A model generated the notes under the pieces. The model was given only the letters and a program-made list of their open reading frames with translations. It did not search any database and was not told where the DNA came from. The position numbers and the translations under genes were made by a program. Below, piece after piece: positions 9,139 through 16,886 of a DNA stretch of 64,000 nucleotides (the first letter of the stretch is position 1; every line of letters begins with the position of its first letter). The DNA lies in NCBI GenBank assembly GCA_963695645.1, contig CAVOHC010000007.1, positions 326,299-390,298 on the forward strand. Reading direction: 5' to 3'. This stretch comes from DATBGO01 sp963695645. GTDB lineage: Bacteria; Actinomycetota; Actinomycetes; Streptosporangiales; Streptosporangiaceae.

Positions 9139-10137
9139 TTAGCGCACGACGCAGCTGTTGCTGTGGCCGCCGCGGGGGAACGCCCTTGCCAGCCCGTCCG
9201 CGATCGCCTGGGCCCGATCTGCGAAGCCGGCCGAGGTGTAGTGAATCCCATCCGAGCTGAACCAGCCGGGATTCGCCACCGAAGCCCAGTCGAGCACCCG
9301 CATGTTCGGATACCTCGCGCAGGCATGGAGCAGCGTGTTGTTCCAGGCCTCCATGTTGGCCTCCGACCAGGGACCACTGGAGAGCATGGTCCGCGCGTTG
9401 ACCCACAGGACCGGCTCGCCGTGCGCCGCGGACATCATCTGCTCGACCCTGCCCATCAGCCCGACGGAGGAGCCGACGGATACGTTGGCGGTGTCATTGG
9501 TGCCCAGGGCGAATACCCAGCACCCCCGGTATCCCTCGCTCCACCAGGCGCTGGCTACGCCGTAACCGTTGACCTGGCCGGGCATTTCCTCGACGATGGA
9601 GCGCCCGCCTGAGGCGTCCACGCGCAGGTGCCTGACGCCGACGTCCGCGTACCTGGCAGCCAGCCGCTGGGCCGGGTCGGGCAGGTAGTCCGGCGAGACC
9701 ATGCCCACCGAGGTCGAGTCGCCGATATGCGCTACCGAGCGGCAGGAAGTGGCGAGCGCCGCCGTGCGGGCCTGCGACCGGGCCCGGGCGCGGGCAGGAG
9801 CTGCGGCCTTCGGCGGGCCGCTCGCGGCCTTACGGCCAGCCGCCCTTGCGCGGCTGGAGGCGGGTCCGTTGCTGGCATGGCCGGCCGGGGTAGCGGCGGA
9901 TGGGTGGCCAGCCGGACGGGCGGTTTTAGCGCCAGCCGTCTGGGTGCCAGTCCCCGGACCCGCGAAGACGCCAGCCATGGCTACGCCGACCAGCATCAGC
10001 ACCAGTGCGGTGGCGCCGCCGGCGACCGCAATCACGCGGCGGGGCCCGGTCAGGCTCCTGGGCCAGCTGAAGGAGCGGAGGCGTGCGTGGCGGTGGTCGA
10101 GGCCAGGACGACGCATTATCGCTTTCCCATTCGACAT
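9139..10137 (-). CDS. Secreted or membrane-anchored SGNH/GDSL hydrolase
   Basis: A 332-aa protein. Residues 1-32 are basic, followed by a hydrophobic anchor VIAVAGGATALVLMLVGVAMAGV and a long Ala/Arg/Pro-rich linker (~80 residues). The hydrolase domain has Ser in IGDSTSVGMVSPDYLPDP, ALGTNDTANVSVGS, and the Asp-x-x-His block in DGIHYTSAGFADRA. The domain is closely parallel to the C-terminus of the adjacent acyltransferase, including the order of Cys residues (CRSVAH, GCWV), so the two are a duplication. It probably acts on acylated cell-envelope glycans. The gene is 170 bp upstream of the acyltransferase on the same strand. Confidence 0.85.
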   Translation of the reverse strand: MSNGKAIMRRPGLDHRHARLRSFSWPRSLTGPRRVIAVAGGATALVLMLVGVAMAGVFAGPGTGTQTAGAKTARPAGHPSAATPAGHASNGPASSRARAAGRKAASGPPKAAAPARARARSQARTAALATSCRSVAHIGDSTSVGMVSPDYLPDPAQRLAARYADVGVRHLRVDASGGRSIVEEMPGQVNGYGVASAWWSEGYRGCWVFALGTNDTANVSVGSSVGLMGRVEQMMSAAHGEPVLWVNARTMLSSGPWSEANMEAWNNTLLHACARYPNMRVLDWASVANPGWFSSDGIHYTSAGFADRAQAIADGLARAFPRGGHSNSCVVR

Positions 10138-10702
10138 GAGAAGACGCGTGGCAGCGCACAGAGTTAACAGCTCGGGCGATCAACTCGATGACCAGGCCTT
10201 GGGGCGGAACCCGGGGGGCAGGTCGAGTGCGGCCGCGCCTCACTCGGGGGGCTTGTCATGCCGAGCGCGCCGGGCAAGATCGTATGTCCGGCACTTTTGC
10301 AACGTTTATCCGGTTGAGGTTTCTCCGTTCCGCTACTGGCGGTGAGATGATGACCGTCATACGCAGCCGACGGGTGCGGTCCGACCGGGCTGGCCAGGTG
10401 CCGGGCAACCCGTGACGGCGGCTGCGCTCGGTAGCCGCCGCACTACGAAGAACGCGATTCCGGGTCACGCTGATTCCATCGGCGCCGAATTACTGCTGGT
10501 CTTCGGCCAGATCAGCACCGCCGTCGGGCTTGTTCCGGGCCTCCGGCGCTTGTTCCGGGCCTCCGGTGCATCCGGCGCTCGTCCCGGGGCCGCGGCCGTC
10601 CAGGGGGGCCGCGGCGCCTGTCCCGGGTGTCAGCGACGTCCGCTTACCGCCCCGCGGCACGCTTGCGCCTCCGTCGTGGGCGCCACCGTCCCGTGACCCC
10701 GC
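10138..10702. other. Intergenic region, 565 bp, no supported gene
   Basis: No frame here looks coding. The only structure is a 20-bp unit beginning cttgttccgggcctccgg, repeated twice in tandem (10529-10568), and a weakly AT-richer patch near 10285-10345 that could hold the promoter of the SGNH gene. Confidence 0.4.
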
Positions 10703-10749
10703 GATCGTGACGACTTTCCGGCACATAGCACCGGAAAGTCGTCACGATC
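10703..10749 (-). terminator. Perfect 19-bp inverted repeat, likely terminator
   Basis: The left arm (10703-10721) and right arm (10731-10749) are exact reverse complements around a 9-base loop. The hairpin lies 60 bp past the stop codon of the NlpC/P60 gene on the minus strand. There is no T-run, which is common for actinobacterial terminators. The exactness of the arms would also suit a mobile palindromic repeat. Confidence 0.6.
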
Positions 10750-10808
10750 ACTGGAAAGCAGATGTCCCTGCGCGCCGTGCCTCCGGGCGGGCAGCGCGCG
10801 GCGACGAG

Positions 10809-11300
10809 TCAGGTGCCCACTGCCACCCGTTGCGTGGCGCCGCGGACGCGATAGTAGGCGGTGGGGTGCCAGTAGCCGTTGAACTGCAGCCAGCCGATCC
10901 GGCTGCCGGTGTCGTGCGCTCCGAACGTGATGTCGCCGCGAACGAAGAACTCCACGTGCCCGGTGCCGTAGAAGGCCAGATCGCCGGGCCGCGCCTGGGC
11001 GTGGCTGATGCGGATCAGCCGGCCGCTGTTGAGCATGTCGTAGGTGGTCCGGCCCAGCCAGATGTGAGCGTGCCTGTAGGCGGCGGAGACAAGACCGGAG
11101 CAATCATAACAGGACGGCCCTGCGCCGCCCCAGCAATACCACTTGCCACGCTGTGCCGTGGCGTACTTGTATGCGATCCAGCTCCTGGAATAGCGGATGG
11201 TGCGGGTTGCGGCATGCGCGGGCGCGGTGCTGAAGGCAACGGCAAATGCCAGCGCTGTCAGGGCCACGGACATCATAATCACGAACTTCCGGTGGAACAT
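10809..11300 (-). CDS. Secreted NlpC/P60-family cell-wall peptidase
   Basis: A 163-aa protein. It has a signal peptide (residues 1-30: basic start, VIMMSVALTALAFAVAF core, cleavage after APAHA). The mature part is a short NlpC/P60 domain with catalytic Cys in YDCSGLVSAAYRHA, His in GTGHVEFFV and a third polar residue near FGAHDTGSR. It should cleave peptidoglycan stem peptides outside the cell. A strong site (AAAGGAGAA) precedes the ATG. It has a 333-bp leader region with a strong GC hairpin and is followed by a perfect inverted repeat. It lacks the coiled-coil N-terminus of RipA-type enzymes, so it may be a stand-alone hydrolase. Confidence 0.85.
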   Translation of the reverse strand: MFHRKFVIMMSVALTALAFAVAFSTAPAHAATRTIRYSRSWIAYKYATAQRGKWYCWGGAGPSCYDCSGLVSAAYRHAHIWLGRTTYDMLNSGRLIRISHAQARPGDLAFYGTGHVEFFVRGDITFGAHDTGSRIGWLQFNGYWHPTAYYRVRGATQRVAVGT

Positions 11301-11633
11301 CTGTTCTCCTTTGTTGCGTGGGAATGATCTCGGTGGTCCAGGGGCTTTCGCCGTCCCTTCCGTGCTCGCGGGGCCCGGCCCTCGGGCCCCTGTCCGGGGC
11401 CCGAGGGCCCGCGTTCGCTGCTGGCCGGCGCTTTGCCGCGCCCGGCCTGACTTCCGGGTGTTACTACCCGGCTGTCGGCATCTACCGTGCGGTGCCCAGA
11501 CATGTCTTGTCCGGGTTTTGGTAAAAGAGCCAGGTCAGCGGCATCAGGGCGCGGCCTGGTGATGGCCTGCTAAGGCTCGCGCTGCGGATCAGCGGCCACT
11601 CGCGCCCAGCTAATCCGGCCGGGTTTTGCCCGG
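11301..11633 (-). promoter_or_regulatory. Long 5' leader of the NlpC/P60 gene
   Basis: This 333-bp gap between the asparaginase stop and the NlpC/P60 start has no coding frame I accept. It holds a very stable hairpin (11377-11409) and an AT-rich block (11500-11530) that could be a promoter. In other actinomycetes such hydrolases are often controlled by a c-di-AMP (ydaO) riboswitch. I looked for that consensus and could not convincingly place it. Confidence 0.35.
11377..11409 (-). promoter_or_regulatory. 14-bp GC hairpin in the NlpC/P60 leader
   Basis: Arms 11377-11390 and 11396-11409 are perfect reverse complements around a 5-base loop. The hairpin lies about 75 bases upstream of the NlpC/P60 start and 225 bases past the asparaginase stop. 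It could be an attenuator of the former or a distal terminator of the latter. Confidence 0.45.
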
Positions 11634-12695
11634 TTACCCGAGCTCAGCGAACGCATCCGCGATCGCGCTTACCGAAGCTCCCTGGGCGGCCAGCAGCCGC
11701 AGCAGCACCCGGGCCTGGTATGGATGCGCGAAACCGCCATTGATCAGCCCCAGCTTTTGCAGATCACGCTCGGAGCCGATCGCGCCGTAGGTCGCGCTGA
11801 GCACCGGGCCAGCTCCGGTGCGGGAGGTCAGGACCACCGGCATGGTGGCGGCAAGCTTCCCGAGCACTGGCGAGAGCGCAGCGGGCACGTGACCGGCACC
11901 GAATCCGGCGACGACAAGCCCCTGATGGGTCTGCGCGACCTGATCGAGCAGCGCTCCATCGTCATCGAAGGTCGTCGTGTACAGGGCGATCCTGGTCGCG
12001 GCCAGCCGCTGCCGCGCTGGTATATCGACCGGCGTCCGGCGACCGATATTCGCGAGGAATCGCGGGATCCGCTCGACGACGTGGCCGATCGCGCCCACGT
12101 CGGGCGAGGTGAACGCCGCGGTGCTGGTGCTATGCGCCTTTCGTACCAGCCGTGCAGCGTGGATGTCGTCGCTGAACACCACGAGCGCGCCGCGGCCGCG
12201 AGCCGCAGCCGACGCGGCCACAAGGAGGGCCGCGGTCAGGTTCGCCGGGCCGTCCGGACCGGGCAGCGTCGGATTGCGCATCGCACCGGTGAGCACGAAC
12301 GGCGTGTCGTGCTGCCATACCGAGTCGACAAGGAAGGCGGTCTCCTCGAGCGTGTCCGTGCCCTGCGTCAGCACAATGCCGCGGGCGCCGTTCGCGGCCG
12401 CGTCACTCGCCGCGTCAACCACATCGAGGATGTCAGCGAATGACAGGTTAGCGCTCGGTTTGGCACTCGCGTCGCGGATGTCGATGGCGACGCCGGCCAG
12501 CGCGCCGACGCTGTCCGCCAGGTCACGCCCAGTTAGCCGGGCGACTACGCCGCCACCAGCATGTCCGGCCATCGAGATCGTGCCGCCGAGTGCGAACAGC
12601 GTGACAGGCGTGACGGGCTCGACCGGCGTAACGGTCTCCTTCGACGGACGGCCGCTGCGGGCCGCGCCCGACGGGCCAGCGGGCGGCTGCGTCAC
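11634..12695 (-). CDS. Type II-like L-asparaginase
   Basis: About 353 residues, of which the last ~325 are a complete asparaginase. It shows the first active-site block FALGGTISMAG (Thr in GGTI), the second block VLTQGTDTLEETAFLVD (Thr-Asp pair) and TGAMRNPTLPGPDGPANL. The C-terminal dimer domain includes LVVAGFGAGHVP and SRTGAGPV. It hydrolyses asparagine to aspartate and ammonia, probably in the cytoplasm since no signal peptide is visible. The open frame extends far upstream but has no protein-like content there. I use GTG 12695 with AGG nine bases upstream; ATG 12725 is the alternative. The N-terminal ~25 residues are Pro/Thr-rich and look dispensable. Confidence 0.85.
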   Translation of the reverse strand: MTQPPAGPSGAARSGRPSKETVTPVEPVTPVTLFALGGTISMAGHAGGGVVARLTGRDLADSVGALAGVAIDIRDASAKPSANLSFADILDVVDAASDAAANGARGIVLTQGTDTLEETAFLVDSVWQHDTPFVLTGAMRNPTLPGPDGPANLTAALLVAASAAARGRGALVVFSDDIHAARLVRKAHSTSTAAFTSPDVGAIGHVVERIPRFLANIGRRTPVDIPARQRLAATRIALYTTTFDDDGALLDQVAQTHQGLVVAGFGAGHVPAALSPVLGKLAATMPVVLTSRTGAGPVLSATYGAIGSERDLQKLGLINGGFAHPYQARVLLRLLAAQGASVSAIADAFAELG

Positions 12696-12797
12696 GGTTA
12701 TCAGCCTGCCAGGCACGACGACCATCAGGACATCCGGGCCAGGGGATCGTAAGCAGCGGGGGACTGGGTGAGCTTTAGCGCTCACGAGTGTGCCGGA

Positions 12798-13041
12798 ATG
12801 ACGGCGCTGAACTTGACGGAATGGGCGGCATCTCAAGACGTCTCGTACGCGGCTGCACGCCGCTGGTGTAAGGCGGGGAAGCTGCCGGCTGCGGCGTACC
12901 AGGCAGGCCGGCTGATCGTCATCGGTGAACCCGGGCCAGCCAGGCAGGCCGGGACGACAGTCGGGTACGCAGGCCAGACTCAAGCTCGCCCGGATGCACG
13001 GCCGGGCCGCCAACGTCCGCACGGATGCCAAGGAACCGTGA
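12798..13041 (+). mobile_element. IS607-family element scar: recombinase N-terminus joined to TnpB C-terminus
   Basis: From ATG 12798 the frame reads LNLTEWAASQDVSYAAARRW and continues through GKLPAAAYQ to TTVGYA, which is the MerR-like DNA-binding start of an IS607 serine recombinase. It stops exactly where the resolvase domain (GYARVSS) should begin. A few bases on, in another frame (12976-13041), RLKLARMHGRAANVRTDA matches the region before the final helix of TnpB. The resolvase domain and most of tnpB are therefore missing. A deletion of roughly 1.5 kb inside an IS607-type element is the simplest explanation. Family assignment is from memory of the motifs. Confidence 0.6.
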
Positions 13042-13205
13042 TCACGAGGCGACGGAAACAAAAGCCAGCAGCCGGGACGGAGTGGCAGATCACCGCTTGC
13101 GTGCCCAGTGCGGTACCTTCCCAGGGTTCCTGGGGAATGCCTGGCCGCCGGCTCCGGATGTCCGCTTAGCCCGGCCGGGCGCCCGATCCTCGAGGAGGGT
13201 AACCG

Positions 13206-14057
13206 GTGCGGAGCAGGCAGTACGGCCCGGACGTTCTCGCGGCGGGACGCCGTCGCCCTGGGCGGACTCAGCTTCCGCGGGTTGCGGCAGACCGCGGGCT
13301 GGTCGTCGAAGACGCCGCGGGTGAGTTCTGCGGCGCCGTAGTCTTCTGCGAGAAGGACGCCGTCACCCTTGAGGACGCCCGCGGCAGGCAGCGGGTGTTC
13401 CCGCTCAGTACGGGCGCTTTCCTGCTCGAGGGCCAGCCGGTCCTGCTGGTCAGGCCGGGCCGGGCTGCCGCGCCGGATGCGCATGCCGGCACCGCCAGAG
13501 CCACCGGCCGCACCGCCTCAGGATCGGTCGCCGCTCCGCAGAGCCGGGCCAAGGTCGCCCGGGCCAGCCGGATCTACGTCGAGGGGCGCCACGACGCTGA
13601 ACTCGTGGAGAAGATCTGGGGCGACGACCTTCGCGATGTCGGCGTGGTCGTCGAGTACCTCGGCGGAATCGATGACTTGCCCGCGATAGTCACCGGGTTC
13701 GGGCCCCGGCCCGGGCGCAGGCTGGGCGTCCTTGTCGATCACCTTGTCACTGGGTCGAAGGAGAGCCGGATCGCCGCGCAGGTTAGATCACCGCACGTCC
13801 TGATCGTCGGGCACCCCTTCATCGACGTCTGGGCGGCGGTCAAGCCGGCCGCGGTGGGAATCGGCGGCTGGCCGCACGTTCCGCCCGGCACACCATGGAA
13901 GGAAGGCGTGCTGCAGGCCATCGGGTGGCGGGCCGACACGGCCGCGGCCTGGCAGCGCATCCTGCGGTCCGTGACCTGCTTCGCGGACCTGGATCCCGAG
14001 TTCCTCGGCCGGGTAGAGGAACTCATCGACTTCGTCACAGCACCCGCCAACGCCTAG
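13206..14057 (+). CDS. DUF3097 family protein
   Basis: A 283-aa protein matching the actinobacterial DUF3097 family over its whole length: RGLVVEDAAGEFCGAVV, VTLEDARGRQRVFPL, FLLEGQPVLLVRP, SRIYVEGRHDAELVEKIWGD, VVEYLGGIDDLPAI, GVLVDHLVTGSKESRIA, GHPFIDVWAAVKPAAVGI and a final GRVEELIDFVTAPA. The central part resembles a TOPRIM-like fold (EGRHD and the DHL block), but no function is established. GTG 13206 begins the family-typical N-terminus. It is single copy and conserved in the group, which supports chromosomal background here. It sits just after the IS607 scar. Confidence 0.9.
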   Translation: MRSRQYGPDVLAAGRRRPGRTQLPRVAADRGLVVEDAAGEFCGAVVFCEKDAVTLEDARGRQRVFPLSTGAFLLEGQPVLLVRPGRAAAPDAHAGTARATGRTASGSVAAPQSRAKVARASRIYVEGRHDAELVEKIWGDDLRDVGVVVEYLGGIDDLPAIVTGFGPRPGRRLGVLVDHLVTGSKESRIAAQVRSPHVLIVGHPFIDVWAAVKPAAVGIGGWPHVPPGTPWKEGVLQAIGWRADTAAAWQRILRSVTCFADLDPEFLGRVEELIDFVTAPANA

Positions 14058-14144
14058 GGCGGCGACCTGCGGCGGCCGGGTCCTGCGGGTCAACGACTGG
14101 ATCATCGGCCGGCGCGCCGACGTGACCTCAGTGACCGGCCGGTA

Positions 14145-14882
14145 TCAACTCGGCGCGCGGGCCCACGCCGGTTCCGACTTTCCCAGCACAAAGGTCGTAG
14201 CTGCGCCCAGCGTAATCACTATGAGGGCGATCACGAGCGGGTAATAGATCTGCGAATGAATCACAAGGGCTGCGCCGAGGAGAGCGCCGACCAGCATTGT
14301 GGCTATTGCGACAAGCCGCCGTCCCGCCTTCGATCCAGTTCCACCTACCAGGGCGCTGTCCGCGGCGATCCCGGTGATGGTCAGGGTGAGAACGGTGGTG
14401 GTGAGGTCAGGCACGGCGATTTTACGGGCGGCGGCGTTCTGGATTCCCATGGAGGCGCCAAGAACGACAATGAGGGCGTAGCGGTATCCGCTGGTCACGG
14501 GGCTGCCGCTGAGGACGGCAAAGATGACCGAGGCCGCGAGGAATATGGCCTGGATGGCAGCAGCGGAACTGTGGAGCCGACCTCGATGCTCGTGGTACCG
14601 CGCGCCGAGCTTGCCGCCGGCCAGGGCACCGAGAGCGAATGCCGCAAGGGCTACTACAGAGGCGGCAATCGAAAACCCGGGCGCGCCGGCCAGGGCGAAT
14701 CCCAAGAACACGACATTGCCAGTCATGTTCGCGACAAAAACATGTCCCAGAATTAGATAACTGAACGCGTCGACCAGTCCGGTAACTAAAGTCATGCTGA
14801 TCAGGATTGGCGGCAGCGGGCCATGCCTGCCGTTGCTATCCGAGACGATCGTGTCACGAATCTCGGTTATAAAGGTATTCAT
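14145..14882 (-). CDS. YoaK/DUF1275 family membrane protein
   Basis: A 245-aa protein with six predicted TM segments. The DUF1275 signatures are clear: LVTGLVDAFSYLILGHVFVANMTGNVVFLG at the first TM pair, ALGALAGGKLGARYHEHRGR, GASMGIQNAAARKIAVPDLTTTVLT, and GRRLVAIATMLVGALLGAALV. The family is widespread and proposed to be a small-molecule transporter, without proof. A C-terminal 10-residue tail is soluble. It is convergent with the DUF3097 gene. Confidence 0.85.
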   Translation of the reverse strand: MNTFITEIRDTIVSDSNGRHGPLPPILISMTLVTGLVDAFSYLILGHVFVANMTGNVVFLGFALAGAPGFSIAASVVALAAFALGALAGGKLGARYHEHRGRLHSSAAAIQAIFLAASVIFAVLSGSPVTSGYRYALIVVLGASMGIQNAAARKIAVPDLTTTVLTLTITGIAADSALVGGTGSKAGRRLVAIATMLVGALLGAALVIHSQIYYPLVIALIVITLGAATTFVLGKSEPAWARAPS

Positions 14883-14963
14883 GTGATAGCTCCCGGCGAG
14901 CGCATCGTTTTTTAACCCCTGACATCCGGCTAGTCTTCGAGCAGGAAATCGGTGCTGGCGGCT

Positions 14964-15347
14964 CTAGCTGGAGCCCGCCGCCGGTGGAGCCAGCTGAGCC
15001 GCCGGCTCTGACCGACTCCCTTTGCGGGGCTGGGCGTTACCGGGCTCGGGCAGCTTGACGAGGTGATCCCGTCCGGCGAGGAGGTCCAGGACCTCTCCGA
15101 CCGTGCGGCTCCGGGCGGTGGCTTCCGGCAGCGGCAGGTGCGCCTGGATCTGGTAGCGGTTGCGCCGGCCGTCCTTTTGCTTGACGACGTAACCGGCCTC
15201 GGTGAGGTCGGTCACGATGCCGTAGGCGCTGCGCTCGGTGATGCCCAGGTTCGCCGCGATATCGCGCAGGCGCATCCCCGGGTCGTGGGCTATGCATAGG
15301 AGCACCCGGGCGTGGTTGGTCAGGAAACTCCAGCTCGCCACGCTCAA
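14964..15347 (-). CDS. Winged-helix (MarR/ArsR-like) transcriptional regulator
   Basis: A 127-aa protein whose first 65 residues are a winged helix: WSFLTNHARVLLCIAHDPGMRLRDIAANLGITERSAYGIVTDLTEAGYVVKQKDGRRNRYQ. Recognition helix ITERSAYGIV and the wing KDGRRNRY are well formed. A short dimerisation helix follows (VGEVLDLLAG), and the last 40 residues are Pro/Ala-rich. This compact type appears widely in actinomycetes and binds DNA as a dimer; its ligand is unknown. It lies 81 bp upstream of the YoaK gene on the same strand and could regulate it. Confidence 0.75.
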   Translation of the reverse strand: MSVASWSFLTNHARVLLCIAHDPGMRLRDIAANLGITERSAYGIVTDLTEAGYVVKQKDGRRNRYQIQAHLPLPEATARSRTVGEVLDLLAGRDHLVKLPEPGNAQPRKGSRSEPAAQLAPPAAGSS

Positions 15348-15383
15348 GAAGTTACCACAGTGTCTCCAGAAATGAATTGCTAG

Positions 15384-16622
15384 TTACTGGGTGATCCGCT
15401 GCACCGCGAGGGTCTGCCCCGCCGACCTGAGCCGGTCGGCGAGCGCCGCGCCCATCGCTGTCGCTGGCGTGAGGACCCCGGCGCGGTCGGGGAGGCGGTC
15501 ACGGTCCAGCGCGAGGCAGAGCGCGCTCTCGCCGAGCATCACCGATGTGGCGGCATAGCCCGGGTCGCCCCTGGCCTCGATCTTGCCGAGGTAGTGCGCG
15601 CCCGCCGAGGTAGCGGCGTGGATCTGGATCCGGAAGAAGCCCGTGCGGCGGGTCCGTGCGCTGGGGCCCTCGCCGAGCACAGGCAAGAGCCGCCCGACCA
15701 GCGCCCTGGATGGCCCGAAGCTGAGCCCTGCCGCCATAGCCCTGCTCGCGGCGGCGACCGCGGCGGCCTGCACGGCCGCCGCCGGGCCGGCGCCGAAGCC
15801 GGTGACCTCCCGATAGCGGAATCGCCGGCCATAGGCCCAGCCCTGCAGCGCGTTGCTGCGGCGCACTACGCGCGAGTTGAGGCCCGCCATGGGGAACGGC
15901 CCGACCCAGCTGCCCACCTCGGACTCGTAGCGGGCCCACTCCAGGTCCCGCTCGTCGCCAAGGTCGGGCTCGGCCACGCGGTCGGGGCTCAGCGCATACG
16001 GGTCCTCGATCACCTTGCGCCGCTCGGCGCTGGCCGCGGCCTCGTCCCACTGCCCCAGCCCTGATGCCAGCGTCCCCGCGCTGACACCGCCTTTCAGGGC
16101 CGTCACGACCAGCGTCGTGTCCGCGAGATCACCGGCGTCATCCGCGCGGGCTGCCTGGTGCAAGAGCAACACGCCCAGGTCAGAGGGGACGGAGTCGAAC
16201 CCGCAGCAATGCACGATGCGCGCGCCCGTTTTCCCAGCTACCGCATGGCATCGGTCGATGCTTTCCCTAATGAAAAGCACTTCACCGGACAGGTCCGCGT
16301 AATCGGTGCCTGCGGCGGCGCAGGCCTCGGCCAGCATGAGCCCCTGACGGCGGTATGGCCCCACCGTGGTCGCCACCACGCGGGCCGCGTGCGCGAGAGC
16401 CGCGACCGATGCCGGATCAGCCGAATCGGCCGCCAGCAGCGGCCACGCCGACGCAGCACCGCCGAGCCCAGCCCGGATGGCAGCCAGCCGCTGCAAAGAC
16501 CGACCCGCAAGCCCGATCCGAACATCGTGCGTCGCATGCCGGGCCAGGTAGCCAGCGACCAGCCGCCCCACGAAACCCGTCGCGCCGAACACCACCACAT
16601 CGAGCCCGAGGTCTTCGCTCAT
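15384..16622 (-). CDS. Saccharopine dehydrogenase-like / trans-acting enoyl reductase family protein
   Basis: A 412-aa protein beginning with an NAD(P)-binding motif (VVVFGATGFVGRLVAGYLA) and LAGRSLQRLAAIRA, followed by a strand-helix region with VVATTVGPYRRQG. The catalytic-domain region has ADLSGEVLFIRESID and IVHCCGFDSVPSDLGVLLL. In mycobacteria this family (Rv2449c/Rv2953 type) includes the trans-acting enoyl reductase of phthiocerol/phenolphthiocerol synthesis; others act on saccharopine-like substrates. Which applies here cannot be told. Length (about 400-420) is normal. The next upstream gene on the same strand is an acyl-CoA ligase, which fits a lipid role. Confidence 0.8.
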   Translation of the reverse strand: MSEDLGLDVVVFGATGFVGRLVAGYLARHATHDVRIGLAGRSLQRLAAIRAGLGGAASAWPLLAADSADPASVAALAHAARVVATTVGPYRRQGLMLAEACAAAGTDYADLSGEVLFIRESIDRCHAVAGKTGARIVHCCGFDSVPSDLGVLLLHQAARADDAGDLADTTLVVTALKGGVSAGTLASGLGQWDEAAASAERRKVIEDPYALSPDRVAEPDLGDERDLEWARYESEVGSWVGPFPMAGLNSRVVRRSNALQGWAYGRRFRYREVTGFGAGPAAAVQAAAVAAASRAMAAGLSFGPSRALVGRLLPVLGEGPSARTRRTGFFRIQIHAATSAGAHYLGKIEARGDPGYAATSVMLGESALCLALDRDRLPDRAGVLTPATAMGAALADRLRSAGQTLAVQRITQ

Positions 16623-16886
16623 CAGCTCATCCTAAGGACAAATGGCCCGGGTCCCGGGAATCTCCGCGAGTAGGCCGGCAGCCCGGCGCATGACAGCGAC
16701 GTCCGCTGACCTTAGTGAACCGAGGCTGAAGTAAATGAGGGCGCCGCCCTCCTGGCGCCGTCCTGCTGAGCAGCAAGATCCGGCGGAATGCTGAAGCTTG
16801 CGTCAGCCTCCCGCATCCGGCCGGTGCCAAGACGGCCCGGCAGGCCTGGCACCGGCGTAATCGGCAGCCTCCGGGTGCCGGGACCG

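Noticed and set aside
11301..11633. ydaO (c-di-AMP) riboswitch before the NlpC/P60 gene
   Set aside because: Expected for this gene type, but I could not align the conserved blocks with confidence.
12696..13484. Upstream extension of the asparaginase frame
   Set aside because: The extra ~260 codons have no protein-like content and overlap the IS607 scar and the DUF3097 gene start.
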